The notes: generated by a model not told the origin, from the sequence alone. A stretch of 64,000 nucleotides of DNA from Nocardioides baekrokdamisoli (GCF_003945325.1 NZ_AP019307.1:744001-808000); one strand, 5' to 3'; positions 8,302-17,000 are shown, numbered from the stretch's first letter. Numbers and translations: made by a program.

Positions 8302-8558
8302 GGGATCCTCCGGAGCAGCCGAGGGGTGGGGGTGGTTGCGCACGGCCTGACGCAGCCTTGTCATCCTCGGTCGCGGCACCTCAGCAAGGGAAACAACAAA
8401 CCTGTTCAGATTCACAGGCAGACGACGTTCAAACTCTCCGACGCGCACCTCGAGCGACGACACCGCGAGGTTTGATGTCCGAAATGTGCGCGCAATTCCG
8501 CCGGGACCGGACCCGAAAGTCCGATGCGCTCGCCGTCGGGAGTCGCTACGTTTCCCGC
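8302..8558. other. Divergent intergenic region
   Basis: About 257 bp between the SGNH hydrolase and the HNH nuclease genes. The frame of the HNH gene stays open through it, with possible starts at ATG 8475, GTG 8559 and ATG 8609, so part may be coding. No other gene or repeat seen. Confidence 0.4.
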
Positions 8559-9086
8559 GTGACCGCCCCGACGCCGACTCATCACGTCGGCCCGGACTGG
8601 TCGCGGATGACCAGCACGTTCTGGCATGGGCTTGAGCCACAACTCTCCTGGTTCATCCCACTGGCCGCGGTCATCCTCGTCCTTGTTGCGCCTCACCCCC
8701 TGCGCGGACCCAACTCGCGAAAGCGGGATCGGTGGCGCACGTACAAGTTCGACGTCCGTCGGCAGGTCATGGCACGGGCCGGCGGTCGATGTGAAGCAGC
8801 TGCGTTCATCTGGTTCGGTCGCTGCAATAGACCAGCGGCTGAAGCCGACCACGTGTACCCCTGGTCCAAGGGCGGGCCGACGACATTCATGAACGGGCAG
8901 GCTCTCTGCCGCGGACACAACCGACACAAGGCCGCCATGACTCCGCCATGGTGGTACGTGGTGCTCCTCGAGCGGCGGAGACGGTCATACGTACCGGGCG
9001 GCACGCCGATCCGCGTCTCCGCCGCCCTGAGTAACCGCGAGAAGCAGCGAAAGGGCGGCGGAGTTCAGGGCAGAATCGAGGGATGA
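8559..9086 (+). CDS. HNH endonuclease with N-terminal membrane segment
   Basis: 175 residues from GTG 8559 (start uncertain; 8475 or 8609 possible). A hydrophobic stretch LSWFIPLAAVILVLVAP is followed by an HNH domain: C of GGRCEAA, EADHVYPWSKGG (D-H core), N of FMNGQALC and HNRHK at the end. These residues form the beta-beta-alpha metal finger that cuts DNA. A membrane-tethered HNH is unusual; the hydrophobic segment comes directly before the nuclease. Its stop overlaps the start of the next gene by four bases, so the lipoprotein gene is co-translated. Confidence 0.7.
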   Translation: MTAPTPTHHVGPDWSRMTSTFWHGLEPQLSWFIPLAAVILVLVAPHPLRGPNSRKRDRWRTYKFDVRRQVMARAGGRCEAAAFIWFGRCNRPAAEADHVYPWSKGGPTTFMNGQALCRGHNRHKAAMTPPWWYVVLLERRRRSYVPGGTPIRVSAALSNREKQRKGGGVQGRIEG

Positions 9087-9391
9087 CTCGGACCCGCTTC
9101 GCATTCCTCGGAGTTCTTTTGGTCCTGGCCACAAGCCTCTCAGCGTGCGGCCGCGAATCGGACGCGGATCACGCGCGGCACGGGTGCCAGACCGCTGCGC
9201 TCCATGCATTCAAGCTTGGCAATGATGCGCGGTTCAGCGAGTTGAAGGTCACCTCCGTTGATCATTCGGCCGTTCGGTCACCTTTCGACTGGCTCGTCAC
9301 GGGCTACGTCAACGACAAGGAATTCACCGGGTACGCACAGCGCATGACGGACGGGCACTGGACGTGCACCGTTGAGAGGATCGCGGGCTAG
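9083..9391 (+). CDS. Small lipoprotein, unknown function
   Basis: 102 residues. Signal sequence with lipobox LSAC (Cys22) after a hydrophobic core, so exported and lipid-anchored. The remainder (two further Cys, C-terminal WTCTVERIAG) resembles no family I know. ATGA overlap with the HNH gene. Confidence 0.65.
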   Translation: MTRTRFAFLGVLLVLATSLSACGRESDADHARHGCQTAALHAFKLGNDARFSELKVTSVDHSAVRSPFDWLVTGYVNDKEFTGYAQRMTDGHWTCTVERIAG

Positions 9392-9461
9392 TGCATCGAT
9401 GAGTGCACGTTGATTTGCCACTGTGGGACAGTCGGTGGACCGACATCGCTATGGTCTGGAC

Positions 9462-9665
9462 ATGTCATCCGGTCGACCGCCGCGAGTAGCGATCTGGGTT
9501 CCCTACATCACGATCGGCGTTCCAATTCTGGTTGGAGTGCTCCTGCACCTGGTCTTGCCCGCGGGGCAGCCAAACTTCTGGATCTCGTTGCTCGGACTCA
9601 TCGCAAGCTATGTCGTCACTGGCCGCGCACTGAAGTGGCTTTTCACCCGACACGGCCTGGACTAG
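9462..9665 (+). CDS. Small two-helix membrane protein
   Basis: 67 residues from ATG 9462 with two hydrophobic helices (AIWVPYITIGVPILVGVLLH and NFWISLLGLIASYVVTG) and a basic tail. GTG 9423 is an alternative start. No recognisable family. No strong ribosome site. Confidence 0.45.
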   Translation: MSSGRPPRVAIWVPYITIGVPILVGVLLHLVLPAGQPNFWISLLGLIASYVVTGRALKWLFTRHGLD

Positions 9666-9800
9666 GCGTCCGCTCTGCCGCGATCAGGTGTGCCAGTCCG
9701 CCACAGCTTGAGCCTTCGTAGGGGTGCGGGAAGGCTCGCTGTATCCGGCCTTGATGCGTCCGCGTGCCCGTACGTCTGATCCAGCCTCACCCCGACAGAA

Positions 9801-11465
9801 TCACGCGATCCCCAGCCGCTTCGCGACCTCCGGCCCGCCAACCGCGCGCACGACCTCGGGATCACCGACGACGATCAACAGGTCCGTCGCGCGCGACATC
9901 CCGACGTACAGGCGCTCTCGTGCCCGATCCCGAGTACCGTCTTCATTGAGCACGAGTACGACGGCCGACCGTTCCAATCCCTTGCAGCCCAGGACGTGCC
10001 CGTAGAAGACCTCGTCCCCGTCGAAGTAGTTCTGCCAGTAGCCGAGTTGGCCGACACGGTCCTGCTCCCCGGCCTGTGCCCAGTGGCGAGTACCGGTGGT
10101 GATCAGGGCGATGTGGCCGCGGCCCCAACCGTCTTCGATGAGTCGGTCGATCTCAGCGTCGGCAGTGTCGACCGTGTCGTCGACCGAGGCAGCGACGAAC
10201 TGGACCGATGGCCCAGTGCCGCCTCGTGAGTACATCCGCGACGGTGCCAGCGGACTGAACGCCTCGTGGATCTCCCTGGTGTTGCGCAGGCAGTGGTCCA
10301 GCACCAACGGTACGAGCGCGACGGGAGGGCGTCCGAAACGACCGAAGATCCGCTGGTTCTCGTCGGAGAACACGTACACGCCGCCCTCGTCCTCGTCGCG
10401 CAACGAGGTGAGCAACGGGGTCCACCACGTGTCGGCGAAGTCCTGCGCCTCGTCGACCACGAGGGCATCGAATCTCTTGCCGTCGGGGAGTTCGCGCGCC
10501 AGCTCCGCCATGGTGAGCGGCAACTCCTCCTCCCAGAAGGACGAAGCCGTACGGTCCCCGAAGTCTGCGACGCCGAGCGTGCGGGCAAAGTCCTCGAATG
10601 TCCCGACGAACGCGGGCTGGTCCTTGCGCGGCCACGCCGCGACCTGACGCTTGAGATGCTCACCGAGCCCGATCGAGTAGCAGAGCAACGCCGTACGCTG
10701 CGCCTTGCGATCGTGCCGCCCGCGGGTCAACTCCTTCGCCTGCTGGAGCGCCAGAACGGTCTTCCCGCTCCCCGCCCCGCCGCGTACTTCGATCCGGTTC
10801 AGAAGCCGGGCGACCGACAGGATCATGCCCTGCTGTTCGGTCAGCCGATCGGCGGTGGCCTGCCGCTCGAGCGCCTCGGCATTCACGTCGTACGAGGTCG
10901 CGAGCCGGCCACCGAGGATCTCGCCCAGGGTGGCGGCGTCATCCAACGCCGGGACCCGGTGCCCCGTGTCGAGATCGTGCGCGTTGCGGCGTACGTGGGC
11001 GATCAGGCTCTTGACGTCCTCACGGTCATGGAGCGCCAATCGCGGAAGGTCGGGCAGGTCGGCATCCGGGAAGACGCTGTACGGGACGACGACGCCGTGC
11101 GCCCATCGGATCCGACCCCGACTCCCCCACCTCGGGTCGGACTCGACGTACTGCCGGATGGCGTACTTCGCGTCGCGCGCCTGATCCACCGGGTGAATCC
11201 ACTTCGACTCACCGGACACGGTCTGGATCCAGCCGTCCTCGTACCAGATCGACCCGCCCTTGACCTCGAGGACGAGTACGCCGAAGTCGGGCATGACAAC
11301 GACCAGATCGGCCTCGTGGTCCTTGGTCTCGTCAGTCAGCCGAAAGTTGGCGAGCAGTACGTCATCGGGGCCCAGCGAGGTACGCAACTGCTCCCAGACC
11401 TGCTGCTCGGAGCCCGTCGTGAACGCGGGCTCGGCAGGGATCAGATGGACCACGGCGATGATCAT
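9801..11465 (-). CDS. NERD-domain UvrD-like helicase/ATPase
   Basis: 554 residues. N-terminal NERD nuclease-related domain (about 30-130), with HEADLVVVMPDFGVLVLEVKGG: the D-x(n)-E-x-K pattern of PD-(D/E)XK nucleases. Then a superfamily 1 helicase core: Walker A RGGAGSGKTVLALQQA, Walker B VDEAQDFAD, motif III FSDENQRIFG, and the C-terminal YVGMSRATDLLIVVG. Family members are implicated in DNA processing and sometimes phage defence. Stands alone on the minus strand; its promoter region abuts that of the toxin-antitoxin pair. Confidence 0.85.
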   Translation of the reverse strand: MIIAVVHLIPAEPAFTTGSEQQVWEQLRTSLGPDDVLLANFRLTDETKDHEADLVVVMPDFGVLVLEVKGGSIWYEDGWIQTVSGESKWIHPVDQARDAKYAIRQYVESDPRWGSRGRIRWAHGVVVPYSVFPDADLPDLPRLALHDREDVKSLIAHVRRNAHDLDTGHRVPALDDAATLGEILGGRLATSYDVNAEALERQATADRLTEQQGMILSVARLLNRIEVRGGAGSGKTVLALQQAKELTRGRHDRKAQRTALLCYSIGLGEHLKRQVAAWPRKDQPAFVGTFEDFARTLGVADFGDRTASSFWEEELPLTMAELARELPDGKRFDALVVDEAQDFADTWWTPLLTSLRDEDEGGVYVFSDENQRIFGRFGRPPVALVPLVLDHCLRNTREIHEAFSPLAPSRMYSRGGTGPSVQFVAASVDDTVDTADAEIDRLIEDGWGRGHIALITTGTRHWAQAGEQDRVGQLGYWQNYFDGDEVFYGHVLGCKGLERSAVVLVLNEDGTRDRARERLYVGMSRATDLLIVVGDPEVVRAVGGPEVAKRLGIA

Positions 11466-11495
11466 GCCCGGTTTTGGCCCGCCTCACACATCGAA

Positions 11496-11530
11496 GTGCT
11501 GCACTTGTTTGATGCAGTTCGGTGATGCAC
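11496..11530. promoter_or_regulatory. Repeated palindrome upstream of toxin-antitoxin pair
   Basis: Two nine-base palindromes, GTGCTGCAC (11496-11504) and GTGATGCAC (11522-11530), are spaced 26 bp start-to-start just before the antitoxin ATG at 11541. Spacing and position fit an operator for autoregulation by an antitoxin or toxin-antitoxin complex. Inference. Confidence 0.45.
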
Positions 11531-11540
11531 ACTGTGAGGC

Positions 11541-11846
11541 ATGAGAACTCTTGACCCGGTAGCAGGGCGCAAGTCGCTTCCGATGTCGGCTCGCGACATC
11601 GCAGACGTGGAGGCGCTCAGGGCGTCCGAGGAGCAGCGTGCTGCGCTCGGTCATCTGACAGGCCTTGACGTGGCCGGTGAAGTCAGCGAGTCGCTGGTGC
11701 TCCGCACCGTCTTCGAGTTGGGCCTTCAGGCCTTCCACGCGAGCTTGGAAGAGGCCGGGTACGCGGCAATCGCGGAGGGGTACGACTCCGCTGCCGAGAA
11801 GCGCGCCGCGCGCCGTCGCCGCCCGGAGTGGGCCGACGAGTCATGA
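11541..11846 (+). CDS. Probable antitoxin of MazF system
   Basis: 101 residues. Not recognised by family; position directly upstream of a MazF gene, four-base overlap (ATGA) with it, and charged, helical composition make it the likely antitoxin. The central part VSESLVLRTVFELGLQAFHA could be a ribbon-helix-helix or ParD-like stretch, and the C-terminus is rich in Arg/Glu, as for a toxin-wrapping tail. Confidence 0.65.
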   Translation: MRTLDPVAGRKSLPMSARDIADVEALRASEEQRAALGHLTGLDVAGEVSESLVLRTVFELGLQAFHASLEEAGYAAIAEGYDSAAEKRAARRRRPEWADES

Positions 11847-12157
11847 CGTCGTTGACGCGCGGACAGGTCGTCCGTGCAGACATCGGACTGGACGAACCGA
11901 AGTTGTTCGTGGTCGTGTCGAACAACCGACGCAACCGGGCCCTACCGACGATCCTGGGGGTCCGGCTGACCACCTCGCCGAAGCCACCCATGGCCTCGAT
12001 CGTGGAGTTCGGCCAAGACGAAGTGTTTGTCGGACGCGCATGCTGCGACGACATCACCGCGTTGTGGGAGGACGAGATCCTCTCCGTCGTCGGGGCGATC
12101 TCTCCGCGCGGCATGTCGGCCATCAGGGACGGCCTGGGGGCGGCACTCGGGCTCTGA
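11843..12157 (+). CDS. MazF/PemK-type endoribonuclease toxin
   Basis: 104 residues from ATG 11843. The start TRGQVVRADIG and LFVVVSNNRRNRAL match the MazF/PemK SH3-like barrel, as do VRLTTSP in the middle and CCDDITALWEDEI near the dimer interface. The family cuts single-stranded mRNA at short sequences. The usual RP preceding the VVVVS strand is replaced by EPKLF, a mild departure. Neutralised by the overlapping upstream product. Confidence 0.8.
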   Translation: MTSLTRGQVVRADIGLDEPKLFVVVSNNRRNRALPTILGVRLTTSPKPPMASIVEFGQDEVFVGRACCDDITALWEDEILSVVGAISPRGMSAIRDGLGAALGL

Positions 12158-12171
12158 GCGTGTGGTGACCT

Positions 12172-12228
12172 TCAGGACGCCTCTTCGGCATTGATCGCCG
12201 TAGCGGCGTCCTCAGGCTTGGCCTCCCT
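12172..12228 (-). pseudogene. Fragment matching the C-terminal part of PlsC
   Basis: On the minus strand an 18-codon frame ending in TGA encodes PEDAATAINA flanked by EAK and EEAS. The same ten residues occur in the PlsC protein encoded at 15635-16360 (E-A-T-PEDAATAINA-V-W). Ten identical residues in a row between an intergenic scrap and a gene 3.5 kb away suggest a leftover of a duplicated acyltransferase gene. It also forms an AGGACGCC/GGCGTCCT hairpin (12174-12181 with 12205-12212). Extent of the remnant upstream of 12228 is erased by the RluA gene. Confidence 0.4.
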
Positions 12229-13211
12229 CAGAGCGGGACAGCCCGCCCGCTGCGGAACTGCCGCGCCCGACCATCGATCGGATCCACAAACTCCAACTCA
12301 CTCGCCAGCAGTTGCAGCGGCGTACTGAAGTCGTCGACATCGGTCACCGTCACCTGCGGATACAGCGGGTCGCCCACGATCGGGAGCCCAAGCCCGTTGA
12401 GGTGCAGCCGGAGTTGGTGGGTGCGGCCGGTGCGCGGACTGAGGCGATACACCGCCCGGTCAGCACCCACTCGGGCCTCAAGCTCGACCAGCGTCTCAGC
12501 GTTCACCGGCGCGTCCGGCACCACCTCCGCCTGCCACTGCCCCGCAGGCTTGCGGATGTGGTTGCGGATCACGACGGGGCCAGCAAACCCGGGGTCGTAC
12601 GCGGCGAGCGCACGATAGGTCTTGCGGGCCACACCCGTCTCGAAAATCCCCTGGTACGCACGGCGCCACCGGCGCGCCTTCGTCAGCAGAAGGACCCCCG
12701 AGGTCACCCGGTCCAGGCGGTGCGCCGGGGCGAGGTCGGGCAGACCGAACTCCTCGCGACCGCGCACCACCACGCTCTGGACGACATGACTCCCGCGCGG
12801 GATCGTGGAGAGGAACGCAGGCTTGTCCACGACGACGATCCGCTCGTCCTCATGCAGGACGATCAACTCCCCCGGCACCACCGGCTCGTCCCGCAGGTCA
12901 CGGTGGAACCAGACAAAGTTGTGGGGCCGGTACGCCTCATCGGCGAGCACCGGACTGCCATCACCCCACACGAAGCGCTGGCTCGCCAGGAACCGGTCGA
13001 CATCGACGCTCGGCCGCTCGCCCTCAGCCAGACCGGGCACCGCAGCAGCGAGCGCATGGCGCGCACTCGGCTCCACGCTGCGCGGCGGCAGCCGGTGACG
13101 CAGCCAGGCACCCATCGTCAGTTCGTGCTCAGGCGCCGTCCCAGTGTGCGGAGTGCGCACCCAGGCCGCTTGCAGGCCGTGCCGCGGCGGGAGGGGCGAA
13201 CGGGGCGGCAC
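12228..13211 (-). CDS. RluA-family pseudouridine synthase
   Basis: 327 residues. The catalytic motif HRLDRVTSG carries the essential Asp. N-terminal region (1-100) with WGDGSPVLADEAYRPHNFVWFHRDL is the extension seen in actinobacterial RluA-like proteins acting on 23S rRNA or tRNA. C-terminal TGRTHQLRLHLNGLGLPIVGDPLYP is a family hallmark. Isomerises uridine to pseudouridine in RNA; exact target unknown. Thirty-five bp downstream of the epoxide-hydrolase-like gene. Confidence 0.9.
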   Translation of the reverse strand: MPPRSPLPPRHGLQAAWVRTPHTGTAPEHELTMGAWLRHRLPPRSVEPSARHALAAAVPGLAEGERPSVDVDRFLASQRFVWGDGSPVLADEAYRPHNFVWFHRDLRDEPVVPGELIVLHEDERIVVVDKPAFLSTIPRGSHVVQSVVVRGREEFGLPDLAPAHRLDRVTSGVLLLTKARRWRRAYQGIFETGVARKTYRALAAYDPGFAGPVVIRNHIRKPAGQWQAEVVPDAPVNAETLVELEARVGADRAVYRLSPRTGRTHQLRLHLNGLGLPIVGDPLYPQVTVTDVDDFSTPLQLLASELEFVDPIDGRARQFRSGRAVPL

Positions 13212-13246
13212 TCGCCGATCCTAGGCACCCAGCGGCCACGGCCTGT

Positions 13247-14086
13247 CTAAGGCCTCGTGCCGACCCGCTCCAGGATCAACTCCGCCACCAGATCCGGGGC
13301 CTCATCCGGCAGCCAGTGCCCCATCCCGTCCAACTGCCTGAACTCGTAGGGGGCCTCGACGAAGTCAGCGCAGCGCATTGCGGCGCCTCGCCCGAAGGCG
13401 AAGTCGTGCGTGCCCCACGCGAAGGTGGTCGGCACCTGCACCCGGATGCGGGCTGCGAGCGGGTTCTCCAGCGGCATCGCGCCGTACCACGCCAGGCCGG
13501 CGGAGAGGCGGGCACGGTCGCTGCCGACTTCCTCCCAGTACCTCTGATGAACATCCGCCGGCATGCGGGTCCAGCGGCGTACGCGTCCCTGCATCCGCGC
13601 GCTTCCCAGGACACGCGCCGGCAGGAACGGGATTCCGAAGACGACCATGTACCAAGCCCGGAACATCTGGCCGCGGAACATCGCGCTGAAGAACGCACCG
13701 GGGTGGGGCACCGACAGTGCCGTCCAGGACCGGAAGTGGTGCGGCGCCGTACTCACCGCGAACCAGCCGGCCGCCGCGCCCCAGTCGTGCCCGACGAGGT
13801 GGACCGGCTGACCGAGCTCCCCCACCAGCACCTCGATGTCGGCAGCCAGGTTGCTGAGTCGGTAGTGCCACCGCCCCCGCGGACGGGCACCCGGAGAGTA
13901 GCCACGCTGGTTGGGCGCGACCGTGCGGTAGCCCGCCTCATGCAGCCGCGGCACGACGTGATCCCACAGCGTGTTCAACTGCGGGAAGCCGTGCAGCAGC
14001 ACGATGACCTCGCCGTCGAGCGGCCCCTCGTCGTTGACGTCGAAGACCAGATCGCCGTGACGGTACGACGTCAGTCGGCCGGTCAT
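13247..14086 (-). CDS. Alpha/beta hydrolase, epoxide-hydrolase-like
   Basis: 279 residues. LLHGFPQ gives the oxyanion hole, GHDWGA the nucleophile elbow with Asp instead of Ser, and GMGHWL the catalytic His. Asp at the elbow points to epoxide hydrolase or haloalkane dehalogenase rather than esterase. The start ATG 14086 overlaps the stop of the flavin monooxygenase gene by four bases, so an oxidation-then-hydrolysis pair on a common substrate is likely. Substrate unknown. Confidence 0.85.
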   Translation of the reverse strand: MTGRLTSYRHGDLVFDVNDEGPLDGEVIVLLHGFPQLNTLWDHVVPRLHEAGYRTVAPNQRGYSPGARPRGRWHYRLSNLAADIEVLVGELGQPVHLVGHDWGAAAGWFAVSTAPHHFRSWTALSVPHPGAFFSAMFRGQMFRAWYMVVFGIPFLPARVLGSARMQGRVRRWTRMPADVHQRYWEEVGSDRARLSAGLAWYGAMPLENPLAARIRVQVPTTFAWGTHDFAFGRGAAMRCADFVEAPYEFRQLDGMGHWLPDEAPDLVAELILERVGTRP

Positions 14087-15579
14087 CGCATGACCCCATC
14101 GGGCTGGGCGAGCGTCCGCAGGGGCAGGTCGAACCGCTCCGCGAGCGTCTCCAGCGACTTCCGGTAGTGCGCGAGGCGGCGCTTGCGGCCGGCCAGGAAC
14201 TTGAGCTGCCCGACCATCCTCCTCGGCAGCGGATACCACTTGTCGAAGTCGAGACCACAGTCCTCGAAGACGTGCAGCGGCACGTGCTCGAAGGTGACCA
14301 GCAGGTTGTACTGCGCGAGCGTCACAGCAGCCATCGTCGCGGCCACCTTCGAGCGCCCGATCATCTCGTTGCCGTCGGCCTGCAGCAGCGGCGCCGTGGA
14401 CAGCTTGCCGAGGAACAGCAGGTGGGTGAGGAAATAGCCACCGAACGAGGAGAACCCGAACATCGCCGACGTCCCCACGCTGAGCACCCGCCCCGAGGCA
14501 GAGATGTACGGCGCCTCCTGGAGCTGCTCGTGCTTCTTGAAGTAGCCGGTGCAGTTGATCACCCAACTGCCCGGCTCGATCGCAACCCGATCGCCCGTAC
14601 GGGTCAGCATCGTGACGTCCTCGCCCTCATCGACGATGTCGGTCAGATGGCCCATCACGACGCGGCTCAGCCCGGCGCGGACCCGATCACTTTCGCCCTC
14701 GGACAGGATCCCGAGCAGGAAGTGTTTCCCGCCGTCGATCGGCTGGGTCGCGTACGTACTCCGGAACCAGTCCACGACCTCGGCCTCGTTGGTCCCATCG
14801 AACCGGTCCGCGAGCCCGGTCAGGATCGCATTGGGGCGGGTGCCGCTCCACCAACGAGACAGGCCCTTCGGATACATCAGGTCCCGGTTGGCGAACACCG
14901 TCCCGGTGCCCGCGACGATGTTGACCTCTCGACCCGGGAAGTGCGCGATCAGGGTGTGCGCGGTGTCGATCGCGGTCTTGCCGCTGCCGATGATCCAGAC
15001 CGGGGCGTTGTCGGCGGCGATCTCGCCGGTCCTGACATCGCACTCATCCGGGGAGACTGAGCGGACGCGCGTACTGCTGAGAGCCAGCGGCGGGTTGGTC
15101 TCGATGTCGAGGCCCGACGCGTCGATCACCTGATCGGCGACCACCGTCAGGGTGTCCCCCGCGGTGTTGCGACAACTGACCCGGACGATGGAGTCGATCT
15201 CCTCGATCGCGACCGCCTCCCGACCCATCACGTCCACGAGCGTCACGCGCTTGCGGACCTCCTCGACGCAATGCTGCAGGTGGCCGATGACCTCGGCCTT
15301 GTCCGCGAGATGCTCGGGCGGCTTGTCGATGGTCCACTTCTCGTTGCCGGCAGTGAAGAACGGGTGCGGCTGGTGGAGGCGTACATAGTCGTACGTGTCG
15401 ATCCACATGCCGCCCACCTCGTCGCGACGGTCGACCAGCGCCACCCTGGCGCCCGGCTTGAGGTACTGGCTCGCGACCCAGAGCGCGTTGACCCCGCACA
15501 CGCCGGCGCCGATGACGCAGAGATCGACGATCACCGACGTCTCGGCGTCGCGTACGTCCGTCGCGGTGGTGTGTTCCAT
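14083..15579 (-). CDS. Flavin-dependent monooxygenase (FMO/BVMO-like)
   Basis: 498 residues with two dinucleotide-binding sites: FAD motif VIGAGVCGVNALW (about 22-34) and NADPH motif IIGSGKTAIDTAH (about 195). WIDTYDYVRLHQP replaces the usual Baeyer-Villiger signature, so it is closer to SidA/FMO-like oxidoreductases than to classical BVMOs. Hydroxylates or oxygenates an unknown substrate using NADPH and oxygen. Translationally coupled to the hydrolase downstream. A longer C-terminal helix-rich part (380-498) is compatible with membrane or substrate contact. Confidence 0.75.
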   Translation of the reverse strand: MEHTTATDVRDAETSVIVDLCVIGAGVCGVNALWVASQYLKPGARVALVDRRDEVGGMWIDTYDYVRLHQPHPFFTAGNEKWTIDKPPEHLADKAEVIGHLQHCVEEVRKRVTLVDVMGREAVAIEEIDSIVRVSCRNTAGDTLTVVADQVIDASGLDIETNPPLALSSTRVRSVSPDECDVRTGEIAADNAPVWIIGSGKTAIDTAHTLIAHFPGREVNIVAGTGTVFANRDLMYPKGLSRWWSGTRPNAILTGLADRFDGTNEAEVVDWFRSTYATQPIDGGKHFLLGILSEGESDRVRAGLSRVVMGHLTDIVDEGEDVTMLTRTGDRVAIEPGSWVINCTGYFKKHEQLQEAPYISASGRVLSVGTSAMFGFSSFGGYFLTHLLFLGKLSTAPLLQADGNEMIGRSKVAATMAAVTLAQYNLLVTFEHVPLHVFEDCGLDFDKWYPLPRRMVGQLKFLAGRKRRLAHYRKSLETLAERFDLPLRTLAQPDGVMR

Positions 15580-15634
15580 GGATCAGCCTTTCGCCGGGGT
15601 TCCATCGTAGGGAGCCTGCCAGCGGCAGCGGCCG

Positions 15635-16360
15635 CTACTTCTTCAACTTCTGCCGTACGACCCAACCACCCAGGCCAACAGCAGCCGCCACAGCAGCAAC
15701 CGTCGTCGGCCGAGTCATCCAGCGCCCGTACTCATCACTGATCTGCGGCCACACCGCGTTGATCGCCGTGGCGGCATCTTCCGGCGTCGCCTCCAGGCCC
15801 GCGACCGACACGGGCGTACCGAACGCGATCCGGACCTTCCGCGGCAACGGCCAGCGGCGCTTCTCGGTGCCAGTGATCGTCGCCGGGATCAGCGGTGCGC
15901 CGGCTTCGATCGCGAGTCGGGCGGCGCCGCGCTTCGGAGAGCCGAGGCCCTCGTCGCGTACCCGGGTCCCCTCCGGGAACAGTGCCAGCGCATCACCCCG
16001 GGCGAGGATCGCTCGCGCCGTCTCCATTGCCTCAGCGTCCGACTCGCCGCGGCGTACCGGGAACGCTCCGAGGGCCAGGAACAGCCGGGCGTACCAGGTG
16101 TCCTCGAAGTAGTCCGCCTTGCCCATGAAGTGCACCGGCCGGCGCAACACGATGGCCACGAAGAACGGGTCCCAGAAGCTCTTGTGGTTCGGCACGATCA
16201 CGATCGGGCCGGTCTTCGGTACGTTCTCGCGGCCAGTGGCGCTGAAGCCACACAGGATCTTCGTGATCAGCGTCGCCAGCAGCTTCACAGCCCAGTAGAA
16301 CGGGCCACTGACACCGATCTCGCGGGCAATCCGATGGGCTTCTGCATTGGTCATCGCCAT
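15635..16360 (-). CDS. plsC: 1-acyl-sn-glycerol-3-phosphate acyltransferase
   Basis: 241 residues. NHKSFWDPF holds the H-x4-D catalytic motif and FPEGTR the phosphate-binding motif of PlsC acyltransferases, which make phosphatidic acid at the membrane from lysophosphatidate. A C-terminal hydrophobic segment (VAAVAAAVGLGGWVV) and basic tail are visible. Start is ATG 16360 or ATG 16354; neither has a strong ribosome site. Forty bp downstream of rnhA. Confidence 0.85.
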   Translation of the reverse strand: MAMTNAEAHRIAREIGVSGPFYWAVKLLATLITKILCGFSATGRENVPKTGPIVIVPNHKSFWDPFFVAIVLRRPVHFMGKADYFEDTWYARLFLALGAFPVRRGESDAEAMETARAILARGDALALFPEGTRVRDEGLGSPKRGAARLAIEAGAPLIPATITGTEKRRWPLPRKVRIAFGTPVSVAGLEATPEDAATAINAVWPQISDEYGRWMTRPTTVAAVAAAVGLGGWVVRQKLKK

Positions 16361-16400
16361 GGACCGATCATGGCCGCGATCGAGCCGGTCAGCCAGCGTT

Positions 16401-16859
16401 TCAGCCGCGCGCCGCCTCGGCCATCGCTGCCTGCATCCCCCGGGTCGCCAGCTCATCGGCCAGTTCGTTGTCCGCAACCCCGGCATGGCCCTTCACCCAG
16501 AACCACTCGACCTCATGCCGCTCACACGCCGCCTCGAGTCGTTGCCACAGATCGACGTTCTTGACCGGCTGCTTCGCCGACGTCTTCCAGCCGTTGCGCT
16601 TCCACCCCGCGAGCCAGCCGGTGATGCCACCACGTACGTAGGTGGAATCGGTGTAGATGTGCACCACGCACGGACGCGAGAGGGTCTCCAGCGCCATGAT
16701 CGGCGCGGTGAGTTCCATCCGGTTGTTCGTGGTCTCCGTCGGCTCGCCTCCGAACAGCTCCCGCGCATGCTCGCCGTAGCGCAGCACCGCCCCCCAACCG
16801 CCCGGGCCAGGGTTCGGCGTACACCCGCCGTCGGTGTGGATCACGACGACGTCAGACAT
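16401..16859 (-). CDS. rnhA: Ribonuclease HI
   Basis: 152 residues, the standard length. All four catalytic acidic residues are present: Asp in IHTDGG, Glu in NRMELTA, Asp in IYTDSTYV and Asp in NELADELA. Removes RNA from RNA:DNA hybrids in replication and repair. Start ATG 16859, which begins [12 protein letters not shown]. Confidence 0.95.
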   Translation of the reverse strand: MSDVVVIHTDGGCTPNPGPGGWGAVLRYGEHARELFGGEPTETTNNRMELTAPIMALETLSRPCVVHIYTDSTYVRGGITGWLAGWKRNGWKTSAKQPVKNVDLWQRLEAACERHEVEWFWVKGHAGVADNELADELATRGMQAAMAEAARG

Positions 16860-16886
16860 GGGCGTCAGCGTACGCATCTCCCTGTG

Positions 16887-16914
16887 TTGACATTGTCTAC
16901 TGACTTACTATAGA
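16887..16914 (+). promoter_or_regulatory. Strong sigma-70-type promoter of the sulfur operon
   Basis: TTGACA (16887-16892) and TATAGA (16909-16914) with a 16 bp spacer, the best promoter in the window. The expected start is near 16920, only a few bases before the leader ATG at 16923, so the transcript is leaderless or nearly so. Confidence 0.75.
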
Positions 16915-16922
16915 AATACGTC

Positions 16923-17000
16923 ATGGCCATCACCGCACGTCGCCTCGTGACTCGTCGTCACGTCGATCTCGTGCGCGTCGCCTCCAGTTTGTGTCAGTGA
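16923..17000 (+). CDS. Cysteine leader peptide of the sulfur operon
   Basis: 25 codons: the core TRRHVDLVRVASSLC followed by one Gln and a stop. The RRHVDL-R-SS-C pattern is the known short leader found before sulfur-metabolism genes in actinobacteria; in Mycobacterium smegmatis such a leader lowers expression of downstream genes when cysteine is plentiful, because ribosome progress over C-terminal Cys codons controls access to the next gene. The promoter places the start almost leaderless. A 127 bp C-rich gap (17001-17127) before the flavin reductase is the likely control region. Confidence 0.85.
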   Translation: MAITARRLVTRRHVDLVRVASSLCQ

